Source: Bacillus sp. NTK034 (GTDB lineage: Bacteria > Bacillota > Bacilli > Bacillales > Cytobacillaceae). Taken from it: a DNA stretch of 64,000 bases. This document shows positions 8,668 to 16,414 of the stretch, one piece after another (the first letter of the stretch is position 1; each line of letters starts with the position of its first letter). The position numbers and the translations under genes were made by a program. The notes under the pieces are model-generated. The model had not been told where the DNA came from. It saw only the letters and a program-made list of their open reading frames with translations, and ran no database searches. The DNA is taken from the NCBI RefSeq assembly GCF_017303275.1, contig NZ_JAFKOJ010000001.1, positions 124,001-188,000 of the forward strand, in the 5' to 3' direction.

Positions 8668-8847
8668 CTAAGCATACAAGATTTCTACAAAAGAAGAGAT
8701 TAGCAATATGGTAATAAGAATGTTAATGGTTCTGAATACTTTGGGCTGCCGTTCCTCAGGAATCTCTTTTTGGAGACAAAGCGAATTTGTCATCTTGTTG
8801 ATATAAAATAAATTAAAAACGGCAAAAATAATAAAGATGGAGATCAT
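8668..8847 (-). CDS. Small two-helix membrane protein, unknown
   Basis: A 59-residue frame starting MISIFIIFAVFNLFYINK, with a first membrane helix (residues 2-16), a charged middle (QKEIPEERQPK), and a second helix near the C-terminus (TINILITILLISSFVEILYA). Ribosome site AAGGAGGG lies 9 bases before the ATG. A TTG closer to that site, four bases before the ATG and in another frame, does not continue as this protein. Coding looks likely from the site, the amphipathic layout and a terminator behind it. B. subtilis has the small gene yhaK near this position, but I cannot show that this is its orthologue. Confidence 0.6.
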   Translation of the reverse strand: MISIFIIFAVFNLFYINKMTNSLCLQKEIPEERQPKVFRTINILITILLISSFVEILYA

Positions 8848-8961
8848 CCAAGATTCCCTCCTTGGGCAGTCATATTATTGCTTTTACATGTTTTGTCTGT
8901 TATTTACAATATCAAAGTTCACAAAAAAAAGATAGTAATAAAGATTGCCTGTCCGGTAAGT

Positions 8962-8988
8962 AAAAGGTATCCTTTGTCAGGATACCCG
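8962..8988 (-). terminator. Terminator after DUF3267 gene
   Basis: On the minus strand GGTATCC, a seven-base loop and GGATACC are followed by TTTTAC, 16 bases past the stop of the DUF3267 gene. Confidence 0.75.
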
Positions 8989-9003
8989 GGATTTATGCTT
9001 ATG

Positions 9004-9552
9004 CTACTGGTTCGAATGAAGCAATATCTCAAACCCATCTTCGTTTTCTTCAACATAAGATTGATTTGGGGCATTCAGCACATTTTTGGCGCACACAATG
9101 TCAGAAAAAGATAAGCCTGCATGGAAAGCAAACAGGATTATTAAATAATGAACATAGTGCGGAAAAATAAAGCAAGCAGCCAGAAGCATGCTGTTTATAA
9201 TAAGCATAGGGGCCAGAGTTGCAGTCAGGAAAAGCCGTTTTGAAATAGGCTCCGTTATTCGAATATATATAATTGGCATAAAGCCATATTTAATTGTCAG
9301 CTGTTTTTTAACGATACTTCCAAGGTGTGCAATAGGCAGAAAGTGAATCAGCTTATGCACAGGATACATCAGCCATAAACCGGCTGCCAAGAAAATGAAA
9401 TAATTATCGTAAAAGGAACCTGGCACAAATACATATGTTGCAGGAACATATGTAATTATGAAAGTAGCCAGCATGGTTAAGGAAGACAGTATAAAAAGTC
9501 TTTGCGATCCGTATTGCTTCGTGAAGTTAATCGTCTTCCAGCAATTCATCAT
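9004..9552 (-). CDS. DUF3267 family membrane protein
   Basis: A 182-residue membrane protein whose pattern (paired membrane helices, then a YPVHKLIHFLPI segment near residue 64, then two more helices and GLSFSDIVCAKNVLNAP) fits the DUF3267 group, sometimes described as putative zinc metallopeptidase relatives. The HKLIH part resembles a degenerate HxxxH site. I set the start at 9552 because GGAGGT lies six bases upstream; the frame 15 codons longer lacks a site. It lies between prsA and scoC, where B. subtilis has yhaI-yhaK. Function unknown. Confidence 0.75.
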   Translation of the reverse strand: MMNCWKTINFTKQYGSQRLFILSSLTMLATFIITYVPATYVFVPGSFYDNYFIFLAAGLWLMYPVHKLIHFLPIAHLGSIVKKQLTIKYGFMPIIYIRITEPISKRLFLTATLAPMLIINSMLLAACFIFPHYVHYLIILFAFHAGLSFSDIVCAKNVLNAPNQSYVEENEDGFEILLHSNQ

Positions 9553-9707
9553 AAAAATACCTCCAAAAGGAGTAAAATAGTAATCTTTCAAACTCACTTA
9601 AGATACTTTACGATGAATAAATAAAAAAATCAATAGGGAATACTAACACATTTTGTCGAATAAAATTTTAATATAATGTGAAACTGTGAGCAACTGAATT
9701 TATAAAT

Positions 9708-9736
9708 ACAAAGCGAATATTATGCATTCGCTTTGT
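9708..9736. repeat. Perfect 11-bp inverted repeat downstream of scoC
   Basis: ACAAAGCGAAT and ATTCGCTTTGT face each other around seven bases. Neither side has a T run, so this is not a standard terminator. It lies between the scoC terminator and the promoter region of the DUF3267 gene and could be an operator for that gene. Confidence 0.5.
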
Positions 9737-9754
9737 AAGGGTTTACATAATGAA

Positions 9755-9788
9755 GAAAGGAACTTAACTTATTTAAACAAGTTCCTTT
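9755..9788 (-). terminator. Terminator overlapping the scoC stop
   Basis: On the minus strand AAGGAACTT pairs with AAGTTCCTT, followed by TCTTC. The left arm carries the last codons and the loop holds the stop codon. Confidence 0.65.
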
Positions 9789-10348
9789 TGTGCTGTTGGT
9801 TTTTTCTTTAATTTCCCCTCATCTTCATCAAATTGATTTTCAAGATTAGCAAAGGACTTTTCAAAAATCTCCATGAAATCATCACCATATATATTGCGGA
9901 CTATCGCCATAATTTCAATGATATCTGGAAATTTCCCATACAGTTCCCTTAATGGCATCGCACCTGAGAACACGGCATTTTTCTCAGGTGAATAGGTTTC
10001 CATAAGACTTAGCAATACCTTTTCTCCATCCTCAGTCAATTTAATATAGGTATTTCTTTTATCGCTTTCTTTCTTTGAAAACTGAAGAAAACCTCGTTCT
10101 TCGAGCTTTTTTGAGAAATTGAATGCAGTTGAAACATGCATTACACCAAATTTGGCAACATCGGAAATCGATGCACCGTTTAAATGATAGGCAATCCATA
10201 AAATATGGTGTTCATTAATATTTAAATCGTAGGGTTTTATCCATTGCTGCCAATCTTTTTCTATAGACTTCCACAGGGCTTTACTCAGCTGTGCCACTCG
10301 CTGGCTGAAGATCATTGCTTCCTTCATAGAAACTGGTTTATCCGACAT
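9773..10348 (-). CDS. scoC: Transition-state regulator ScoC/Hpr (MarR family)
   Basis: A 191-residue MarR-type winged-helix regulator. The stretch from [20 protein letters not shown] through [12 protein letters not shown] to [20 protein letters not shown] is essentially the B. subtilis Hpr DNA-binding domain, which represses protease and oligopeptide permease genes and affects sporulation timing. The C-terminal [11 protein letters not shown] block and a Lys-rich tail also match. Start ATG follows AGGTGA. It is transcribed alone, ending at the hairpin over its stop codon. Neighbour prsA suggests the conserved secretion-control cluster. Confidence 0.96.
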   Translation of the reverse strand: MSDKPVSMKEAMIFSQRVAQLSKALWKSIEKDWQQWIKPYDLNINEHHILWIAYHLNGASISDVAKFGVMHVSTAFNFSKKLEERGFLQFSKKESDKRNTYIKLTEDGEKVLLSLMETYSPEKNAVFSGAMPLRELYGKFPDIIEIMAIVRNIYGDDFMEIFEKSFANLENQFDEDEGKLKKKPTAQKELV

Positions 10349-10591
10349 TCAAAAATTCACCTACTTTGTAAAATTAATTATTTCTGGTCAAACAGCCAGA
10401 AGTTCATTTTTCTTTTCATAGTATCATTATGCCAATAAAACAAAAATTAATAAAGATATAAATTTACAAAATTTTTAGAAATATAATTATATATTTCTAT
10501 AAAAGGCTTAAGGACAAGGGATGAGAGCTTGTTCAAAGATCTATAAAATTTTGAAGCATTTTCATAATATATTGGTTTTCGTTCAAAAATA

Positions 10592-10636
10592 AAAAAATCC
10601 TTCTTTTTAACTAAAGAAAAAAGAAGGATTTTTTTA
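10592..10636 (-). terminator. Strong terminator after yhaH
   Basis: AAAAATCCTTCTTTTT pairs with AAAAAGAAGGATTTTT around a short loop; long A/T runs on both sides. It ends at the yhaH stop codon. The rest of the 10349-10591 gap is A/T-rich and holds the scoC promoter region, with nothing else I can name. Confidence 0.85.
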
Positions 10637-10993
10637 TTACTTTTTATTTAAATTTGTTTCAAGCTCATGGATGGCTGCTTCAATTTCCTGCAATTCTCTC
10701 TGCAGCTTGTGCTGATGGGGAAGGATTTCGTTTTTCCAGTTGCTGATTGAATATTTAATGTCGTTTGAGAATTCCTTAAATGCGGTTTTTCCTTCCTTCG
10801 AAGCAAATGATGCTGAGTTCTTTATGGCCAGCAATTCGGATTTTAATTCGCTCAGCTGCTCCTTCAGGGTGTCTGTGGTTTCTTTTAACTGCTGTCTTGT
10901 ATCCCTTCCTGAAGCAGGTGCGGTCAATAGGGTAGATATGCCGGCTGCAGCGCCGCCTGCTAATAATCCAAGCAATAGCGATTTGGCTTTCAT
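10637..10993 (-). CDS. yhaH: YtxH-domain protein YhaH
   Basis: A 118-residue protein with an N-terminal hydrophobic Gly/Ala-rich helix (about residues 4-25, LLLGLLAGGAAAG) followed by TAPASGRDTR, the signature of the YtxH/YhaH stress-protein domain. The rest is a long amphipathic coiled-coil segment rich in Lys and Glu. The start at 10993 follows GAGGTG with a six-base gap; the GTG three codons upstream lies in that site. Probably membrane-anchored, with the coil in the cytoplasm or cell wall space. Role unknown beyond stress association in relatives. Confidence 0.87.
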   Translation of the reverse strand: MKAKSLLLGLLAGGAAAGISTLLTAPASGRDTRQQLKETTDTLKEQLSELKSELLAIKNSASFASKEGKTAFKEFSNDIKYSISNWKNEILPHQHKLQRELQEIEAAIHELETNLNKK

Positions 10994-11183
10994 AATGATC
11001 ACCTCAAAATCTTGTTTATATGTCTATTTTACTGCATTACTCATTTTTATAAAGCAGAAAATGAAAAGTGCCCGTTCCTATATCTATATCACAAAATATA
11101 GAAGGGTAAACCATATCCTCATAGCTACCGGGATACAGGCATACAATTCAGTAGAGGGATATAAAGCGAAAGGGGGAGAGAGG

Positions 11184-11375
11184 TTGTCCGGAGCGGCGGC
11201 TGGGATTTTTGCATTGAGTGTGGTGCTGTTTTTAGGAGGTATTCATTTTTTTCTTTCTATAAAGAAACCCGGAGTCTATCCTCCGAAGTATGTTCTGAAA
11301 AAAAGGGCAGCTGCTCTAGCAGCAGGCGGTGCACTGTTGTTCCTGCTGGGAATGATTGTAGGGAGTTTCCAATAA
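11184..11375 (+). CDS. Small two-helix membrane protein, unknown
   Basis: A 63-residue frame from TTG (reads MSGAAAGIFALSVVLFLGG) with a first membrane helix, a basic stretch KKPGVYPPKYVLKKRAAA, and a second helix ending in MIVGSFQ. AGGGGGAGAG precedes the TTG. The open frame continues far upstream but that part is the antisense of yhaH and is not real. It is convergent with trpP across a shared terminator. I do not recognise the family; the membrane topology (two helices with a positive loop) is the only safe statement. Confidence 0.65.
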   Translation: MSGAAAGIFALSVVLFLGGIHFFLSIKKPGVYPPKYVLKKRAAALAAGGALLFLLGMIVGSFQ

Positions 11376-11385
11376 TGAAAATATA

Positions 11386-11413
11386 AAAAGCCCGCTTATT
11401 TCGCGGGCTTTGT
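11386..11413. terminator. Bidirectional terminator between small membrane gene and trpP
   Basis: AAAGCCCGC pairs with GCGGGCTTT across seven bases. It serves both convergent genes and lies three bases from the trpP stop. Confidence 0.85.
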
Positions 11414-11416
11414 CTA

Positions 11417-11944
11417 TTACTGGCTGATCGTCTGCTGAGTCAGCTTCGTTCTGTTTGCAATTGATTTTGCTACTGGATAAAGGATAATCATTGCCACCGT
11501 GTTAACTGCAGCTGCGGGCAGTACAACTGCTGCAAATAATGCAGCGAATGGCCCTGGCAGTCCGACAATTAGGTATGCGGAAGTTAAAAACACAATTCCG
11601 GATACAATTGTTCCTGCTGCTGTTAAGACAGCTGCACTGGCGATATTCTTCCGGAATTTCTGTAAGATCAGGAACATTGCGAAAAAGGTGAATGCAGTAA
11701 CAGGCTTATCAATAATATTCGGGATTAATCCTCCAGGAAAAGTTGTGGTAAGCCCGGATATCACGCCTGTAACCAAACCTAAAAGCAAAACGCTTTTGCT
11801 GTCTGGATAAAGGATTATGCCCAAAAACATCATGGTAAGCATCATGTCGGGTTTCATCCCAAGAAAGAAGCCTGGAACAACGGCATGTAGCACTGCGCCC
11901 ATCCCGACTAATAGGGATAAGGCTACTAAATTTTTTGTATTCAT
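11417..11944 (-). CDS. trpP: Tryptophan transporter TrpP
   Basis: A 175-residue polytopic membrane protein matching the TrpP (YhaG) family of tryptophan uptake proteins: MNTKNLVALSLLVGMGAVLH at the start, then GMKPDMMLTMMFLGIIL, GGLIPNIIDKP and a final SIANRTKLTQQ tail, with five or six membrane segments. In B. subtilis trpP is translationally repressed by TRAP when tryptophan is plentiful. Here the 59 bases directly before the start codon carry the same kind of regularly spaced (G/U)AG repeats, which also contain the ribosome site. That strongly supports both the identity and the control. Confidence 0.95.
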   Translation of the reverse strand: MNTKNLVALSLLVGMGAVLHAVVPGFFLGMKPDMMLTMMFLGIILYPDSKSVLLLGLVTGVISGLTTTFPGGLIPNIIDKPVTAFTFFAMFLILQKFRKNIASAAVLTAAGTIVSGIVFLTSAYLIVGLPGPFAALFAAVVLPAAAVNTVAMIILYPVAKSIANRTKLTQQTISQ

Positions 11945-11946
11945 TT

Positions 11947-12005
11947 CTAATCTCTCCTCTGCTATTCTCTGACTAAGCTCTGTTCGTCTCTCCTGCAGTG
12001 CACTC
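11947..12005 (-). promoter_or_regulatory. TRAP-type RNA operator over the trpP translation start
   Basis: Reading the minus strand toward the ATG, twelve triplets occur with two-base spacers (one spacer is three): nine are GAG or TAG, and three (CAC, CAG, GAA) are imperfect. The last eight, apart from one position, are all consensus, and the array includes the GAGGAG ribosome site two bases from the next triplet. This is the arrangement bound by the TRAP 11-mer, so tryptophan-bound TRAP would block initiation. Confidence 0.88.
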
Positions 12006-12032
12006 TTTGCCTGCAGCGAAAAACTTTAACTC

Positions 12033-12038
12033 ATTATA
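12033..12038 (-). promoter_or_regulatory. -10 box of the trpP promoter
   Basis: TATAAT on the minus strand, placing the RNA start near 12025 and the TRAP triplets at about +20 to +80. The -35 is weak (T-rich, near 12055-12061). Confidence 0.55.
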
Positions 12039-12072
12039 ACACATATACCCGGGATAAAAAGGTGTTATATTT

Positions 12073-13155
12073 TTAATTTTTATTCTTAAAGGCTTTCATA
12101 AATGCGGCCAGTTTTTCAACATGCTGTTCTGGCACAGCATTGTAAATGGAAGCGCGGCAGCCGCCTATGGAACGGTGTCCACCGAGTCCAACAAACCCTG
12201 CTTCATTTGCCTGGTGCAGAAATTCCCTTGAGAGGTCCTCTTTATGAAGGTTAAAAGTGACATTCATGAGGGATCTGCTGTCTTTATGAGCATGTCCTAT
12301 GTAAAAGCCTTCGCTTTCATCTATAACATCATATAGGATTTTTGCCTTCTTTTCATTTGTCTTTTCTATCTGCTGCAGGCCGCCTATCTTATCTGCCCAT
12401 TCAAGCACCAGGGACAGTAAATAAATAGCCAGAGTTGGAGGTGTGTTATATAAAGAGTTATTATTGGCAAACGTATTATAATTCAGCATTGCAGGGAGCT
12501 TTTCTGATGATCTTTGTAATAGTTCTTTTCGGATAATGACTACTGTTACACCGGAAGGGCCGAGATTTTTCTGGGCGCCTGCATAGATCATATCAAATTG
12601 TTCCACTTCCAATGGACGGCTTAAAATATCGCTGGACATATCTGCTACAAGTGGTGTTTTTTCATTAGAAGGAAATTCTTTCCATTGGGTACCGTAAATT
12701 GTATTGTTGCTGGTAATATGAAGATACGCGGCATTGTCAGGAATATTATCCTGATTGTATGCTGGGATGAAACGGTATTTTTGATCCTTGCTGGAGGCAG
12801 AAATAACGGTGTCGCCAATTTTATCTGCTTCTTTTAAGGCTTTCTCCGACCAGGAGCCACTGAGGATATAATGGGCTTCTTGATCTTTTCCCAGCAGGTT
12901 CATCGGAACCATTGAAAACTGGAGACTTGCACCTCCCTGGATAAATAGCACCTCATAATTATTCGGAATGGCCAGCAGTTTTCTCAATAGTGCTATTGCC
13001 TGATCATGTACTGCCTGATACTCTTTGCTTCTATGGCTTAGTTCCATTATGCCCATCCCGGTATTGCTGAAATTCAGTAAATTCTTTTCCGCTTTTTTTA
13101 ATACCTCTTCCGGCAGGGCCGCGGGACCTGCATTAAAATTTAGAGCACGGTACAT
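12073..13155 (-). CDS. serC: Phosphoserine aminotransferase SerC
   Basis: A 360-residue PLP-dependent aminotransferase that makes 3-phosphoserine from 3-phosphohydroxypyruvate in serine synthesis. It begins NFNAGPAALPEEVL, has HRSKEYQAVHD near residue 42, the PLP lysine in YAGAQKNLGPSGV near residue 196, and the C-terminal GGHRSIGGCRASIYNA block typical of the family. ATG follows GGAGGG. No clear terminator separates its end from the trpP promoter, so some read-through into trpP is possible. Length is normal. Confidence 0.97.
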   Translation of the reverse strand: MYRALNFNAGPAALPEEVLKKAEKNLLNFSNTGMGIMELSHRSKEYQAVHDQAIALLRKLLAIPNNYEVLFIQGGASLQFSMVPMNLLGKDQEAHYILSGSWSEKALKEADKIGDTVISASSKDQKYRFIPAYNQDNIPDNAAYLHITSNNTIYGTQWKEFPSNEKTPLVADMSSDILSRPLEVEQFDMIYAGAQKNLGPSGVTVVIIRKELLQRSSEKLPAMLNYNTFANNNSLYNTPPTLAIYLLSLVLEWADKIGGLQQIEKTNEKKAKILYDVIDESEGFYIGHAHKDSRSLMNVTFNLHKEDLSREFLHQANEAGFVGLGGHRSIGGCRASIYNAVPEQHVEKLAAFMKAFKNKN

Positions 13156-13291
13156 TTTTCTCCCTCCAAAAATATAAAATCAATGTACTATAACGCTGTA
13201 AAGAAATAAAGATATTTAATATGTTAACAAAATTTACTGATTTGTACAGAGAAAAAAATGAACATTTTGAAAATTAGGGGATGAAAGAAGC

Positions 13292-13320
13292 AAAAAAATT
13301 CCTCCTGAAGAAACAGGAGG
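13292..13320 (-). terminator. Terminator after hit
   Basis: Minus strand CCTCCTG-tttctt-CAGGAGG followed by AATTTTTTTG, ten bases past the hit stop codon. Confidence 0.85.
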
Positions 13321-13329
13321 AAGAGGAAT

Positions 13330-13749
13330 TTATAAATGTTTTTTTATAGCTTCAGAAATTTCCAGAAGGTCGGACGCTGAATATTCCGATTGATGTGATT
13401 TCCATACAACTCCTAAGCCATCACCTTCGCCGTAGCGGGGAATAAGGTGGGAGTGAAAGTGGAAAACGGTCTGCCCGGCATGTTCACCGTTGTTATTAAT
13501 TAAATTCAAACCAATGGGATCAAATTCATCTTTGATGGCTCTTGCAATTTCCGGAACAGCTTCGAAATAGCTTCGGGCTGTTTCCGCATCCATTTCATAT
13601 AAATTTTCTTTATGTACTTTCGGAATGACGAGCGTATGCCCTTTAGTGACCTGGCTTATGTCCAGAAACGCCATCACATGCTCGTTTTCGAAAACTTTGG
13701 CTGAAGGAATCTCGCCATTGATTATTTTACAGAAAATACAATCGTTCAT
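13330..13749 (-). CDS. hit: HIT family nucleotide-binding protein
   Basis: A 139-residue histidine-triad protein. The triad HFHSH is at residues 97-101, and a zinc-type CIFC motif is at residues 4-7 near the N-terminus. HIT proteins hydrolyse nucleoside phosphoramidates or dinucleoside polyphosphates. ATG follows TTAGGAG. It is divergent from ecsA as in B. subtilis, but here a 648-base gap with repeats separates them. Single-gene transcript, ended by the hairpin at 13292-13320. Confidence 0.95.
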   Translation of the reverse strand: MNDCIFCKIINGEIPSAKVFENEHVMAFLDISQVTKGHTLVIPKVHKENLYEMDAETARSYFEAVPEIARAIKDEFDPIGLNLINNNGEHAGQTVFHFHSHLIPRYGEGDGLGVVWKSHQSEYSASDLLEISEAIKKHL

Positions 13750-13860
13750 TATGTCAGCTCCTAACCAAATATTCTTTTACACAATTCTACCATATTCGCC
13801 AAAAAACAAAAAAGTGAAACATATTACTGGGGAAAGGATTATTGCATTGTCCTATTCATA

Positions 13861-13896
13861 AAATAAAAAGACAGGATTCACTTGGAATCCTGTCTT
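13861..13896 (-). terminator. Strong intrinsic terminator reading leftward, upstream of hit
   Basis: Minus strand AAGACAGGATTC-caagt-GAATCCTGTCTT (perfect 12-bp stem) followed by TTTTATTT. No annotated minus-strand gene lies to its right before the divergent ecsA at 14398, so it implies an unrecognised minus-strand transcript or insulation of hit. Confidence 0.8.
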
Positions 13897-13916
13897 CGGT
13901 GAAGGGGAAGCTTCTA

Positions 13917-14290
13917 TTGGAACGTTTCTGATTCAGGTAAATTCTCTTTAACAAACACCTCATTTATGAATGAATTGTGTTTATCTCTAGAGAAAATCGA
14001 TCTTTGTTCAATCGGACCATCCCCTTATTTCTTTATATGCATTCACGGGCGTATAAAGCATGGATGATAGTCTTTAACAAACACCTCATTTATAAAATGA
14101 CTTAGTGACCACTTTCGGGTGAAGCGATCAAGTGTTTAAGATCATCAGGTTTCATGTGCAATGCAACCATCCCCTTATTAGGAACGTTTGAAGCTTATAC
14201 TGAAAGGAAACTGTCTGCGACAGACACCTCATTTCAAGTTTTGATCATCTGAATGTTGTTCAAATGATTTGTTTCCCCTTCATAGATTAG
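13917..14290. repeat. Three degenerate direct repeat units in the hit-ecsA gap
   Basis: On the plus strand CACCTCATTT occurs at about 13957, 14084 and 14225, twice as part of CTTTAACAAACACCTCATTTAT. ACCATCCCCTTATT occurs at 14016 and 14166, with a looser TTTCCCCTTCAT near 14272. GGAACGTTT occurs at 13919 and 14181. Units are about 130-150 bases. No gene-sized frame exists on either strand. Read leftward, the block ends in the strong terminator at 13861-13896. Function unknown; a repeated small RNA is one option. Confidence 0.65.
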
Positions 14291-14333
14291 AATGTCCGGA
14301 TTCGGGATTTATATGCAGGGATTTTCCCCAAAC

Positions 14334-14363
14334 TGGACAATATCCTCTGGCTTTTTTTACAAT
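14334..14363 (+). promoter_or_regulatory. Candidate sigma-A promoter of ecsA
   Basis: TGGACA (14334-14339), 18 bases, TACAAT (14358-14363), about 27 bases upstream of the AGGAAGG site of ecsA. Confidence 0.6.
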
Positions 14364-14397
14364 GGTCTTACATATATAGTAGGAAGGACGTTGAAAA

Positions 14398-15138
14398 ATG
14401 GCGCTGCTCGAAATTAAAAACGTTACCGGCGGCTATACAAGAAACCCGGTTTTGAAGGATGTCTCCTTTGATGTGGCAGAAAAAGAAATTGTCGGCCTGA
14501 TTGGTCTTAACGGAGCCGGAAAAAGTACGACCATCAAACATGTAATTGGTTTAATGGAACCAAAGGAAGGCGAAATAACGATCAATGGCACGCTATTCCT
14601 TAAGGATAAGGAAGGGTATCGCAAGCAATTCACCTTTGTTCCGGAAACGCCGATTTTATATGATGAATTAACACTGGAAGAACATTTGCGTCTAACAGCC
14701 ATGGCATACGGCCTGCCTGAAGCAGACTATAAATCAAGAGTGGCGACACTCCTAAAGGAATTCAGAATGGAAAAAAGACTGAAGTGGTTTCCTGCCCATT
14801 TTTCTAAAGGGATGAAACAAAAGGTAATGATTATGTGCGCCTTTCTGGTGCAGCCTTCATTATACATTGTTGATGAACCGTTTGTAGGTCTTGACCCGCT
14901 GGGCATTCAATCACTTCTTGATTTGATGAAAAAAATGAAAGAAAGCGGTTCAGGCATCCTTATGTCCACCCATATACTGGCAACTGCTGAAAGATATTGT
15001 GATCGTTTTGTGATTTTGCATGAAGGAAAAGTGAGGGCGAAGGGAACTTTAGCAGAGCTGCAGCAGCAATTTGCTATGCCGGGAGCAACCCTTGATGATT
15101 TATATATCCAGCTCACAAAGGAAGAAGATTATGTTTGA
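14398..15138 (+). CDS. ecsA: ABC transporter ATP-binding protein EcsA
   Basis: A 246-residue ABC ATPase. The Walker A motif GLNGAGKST is near residues 36-44, the signature is FSKGMKQK near residue 136, and Walker B LYIVDEP ends near residue 160, followed by STHIL. EcsAB affects secretion, sporulation, competence and peptide pheromone processing in B. subtilis. ATG follows AGGAAGGA. Its last codons overlap ecsB, whose ATG lies before the ecsA stop, so translation is coupled. Length and gene order match the B. subtilis locus. Confidence 0.96.
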   Translation: MALLEIKNVTGGYTRNPVLKDVSFDVAEKEIVGLIGLNGAGKSTTIKHVIGLMEPKEGEITINGTLFLKDKEGYRKQFTFVPETPILYDELTLEEHLRLTAMAYGLPEADYKSRVATLLKEFRMEKRLKWFPAHFSKGMKQKVMIMCAFLVQPSLYIVDEPFVGLDPLGIQSLLDLMKKMKESGSGILMSTHILATAERYCDRFVILHEGKVRAKGTLAELQQQFAMPGATLDDLYIQLTKEEDYV

Positions 15139-16351
15139 TGAAAAACAATTATGGAAGGAGAGATTCGGGAGGACAGTCAAAGAGCTTTCCCGCTATCTCC
15201 GCTATATTTTTAATGGCCATATTGTCATTGTCATGGTGTTCCTTCTGGGCACTGCCGCTTTTTATTATCAGGAGTGGATAAAGGCACTACCCAGTCATTT
15301 TCCTGCTGCAGCGGTAATGGCAATTATTTTAGCTCTTCTGGTTACATACAGCCCGATTTATACATTTTTTTCTGAGGCGGACAAAATTTTTCTTCTGCCG
15401 CTTGAAGATAGGCTTTCAGGTTATTTTAGACGTTCCCTGGCAGTCAGCTTTTTAGTGCATGCATACATCCTGGTATTGGGGCTGGGGATTTTTATGCCCT
15501 TGTATGCCAGAGTGAATGATGGCAATTTTAAAACGTTTTTACCTTTTCTGCTTATTTTGCTGTCGTTAAAAATTGTCAATTTGCTGATCCGCTGGAAGAT
15601 ACAATATTACATCGAAACAAGCGTGCTTATTCTGGATGCATGTGTGCGTTATGCAATAAACACTGTGTTCCTATATTTTCTTTTTAGCGGTGCCTCCCCC
15701 ATTTTTATGCTGGCGGCAGGCGTGCTCCTCCTTCTGCTGTATTTGTTCTTTAGTGTGAAATCCAGGGATAAAGGACTAAAATGGGAGTTTTTGATTGACC
15801 AGGAAGAGCGGAGAATGACGTCTTTTTACAGGCTTGCCAATATGTTTACAGATGTTCCAAAGCTTAAAGATCGTGTAAAAAGGCGGAGATGGCTTGATTG
15901 GCTGCTATCTGGCATTCCTTTCAAACAAGATGCAACGTTTAAAAACCTTTTTGTCCGAACGTTTCTCCGTTCTGGTGATTACTTCGGTCTATTCATTCGT
16001 TTAACGTTCATTGGTGCTGGAGCGATTTATTTAATTTCGTATGGAATGGGACAAATACTGCTTGTACCGCTCTTCATGTACTTAACAGGCTTTCAGCTCC
16101 TGCCTCTATGGAATCATCATCAGGATAAGCTGTGGGTGAATTTATACCCGGTTAAAGGGGACATAAAGGAGAATTCCTTTAAACAGCTGCTTACAGGCAT
16201 CCTATATGTTCAGGCACTTCTCTTATCGCTGGCTGTCCTAGCCAATGGCGGCTGGATGGCATCACTGCTGTCTTTGGCATTAGGGATTTTATTTGCATAT
16301 GTATATACTCATTTCTATATTCAGAAACGGCTGGCGGGCAGCCGGGTATAA
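15131..16351 (+). CDS. ecsB: ABC transporter membrane protein EcsB
   Basis: A 406-residue membrane protein, the permease partner of EcsA. It begins MFDEKQLWKERFG and shows several paired hydrophobic segments (about residues 30-65, 100-170, 180-215, 295-340, 360-400). A soluble loop near residues 230-280 contains KDRVKRRRWLDW. The start at 15131 overlaps the ecsA stop by eight bases; the open frame extends 20 codons upstream inside ecsA but is not needed. It would form the membrane channel of the Ecs transporter, whose substrate is not firmly established. Confidence 0.95.
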   Translation: MFDEKQLWKERFGRTVKELSRYLRYIFNGHIVIVMVFLLGTAAFYYQEWIKALPSHFPAAAVMAIILALLVTYSPIYTFFSEADKIFLLPLEDRLSGYFRRSLAVSFLVHAYILVLGLGIFMPLYARVNDGNFKTFLPFLLILLSLKIVNLLIRWKIQYYIETSVLILDACVRYAINTVFLYFLFSGASPIFMLAAGVLLLLLYLFFSVKSRDKGLKWEFLIDQEERRMTSFYRLANMFTDVPKLKDRVKRRRWLDWLLSGIPFKQDATFKNLFVRTFLRSGDYFGLFIRLTFIGAGAIYLISYGMGQILLVPLFMYLTGFQLLPLWNHHQDKLWVNLYPVKGDIKENSFKQLLTGILYVQALLLSLAVLANGGWMASLLSLALGILFAYVYTHFYIQKRLAGSRV

Positions 16352-16414
16352 AATGAAACCATTTCTGTCTGGCATACGTATGTATAGTCATCCTGAATGA
16401 AGGCAGGTATGAAA

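Noticed and set aside
10740..11183. Long upstream part of the frame ending at 11375
   Set aside because: It is antisense to yhaH; only the last 63 codons have a ribosome site and coding character.
13156..13291. T-box upstream of serC
   Set aside because: The gap is A/T-rich with no conserved T-box sequence or terminator-antiterminator pair.
13980..14165. Micro-frames of about 18 and 22 codons after AAGGGGATGGT on the minus strand
   Set aside because: The ribosome-like AAGGGG directly touches the ATG with no spacing, and the two peptides share almost nothing beyond Met-Val.
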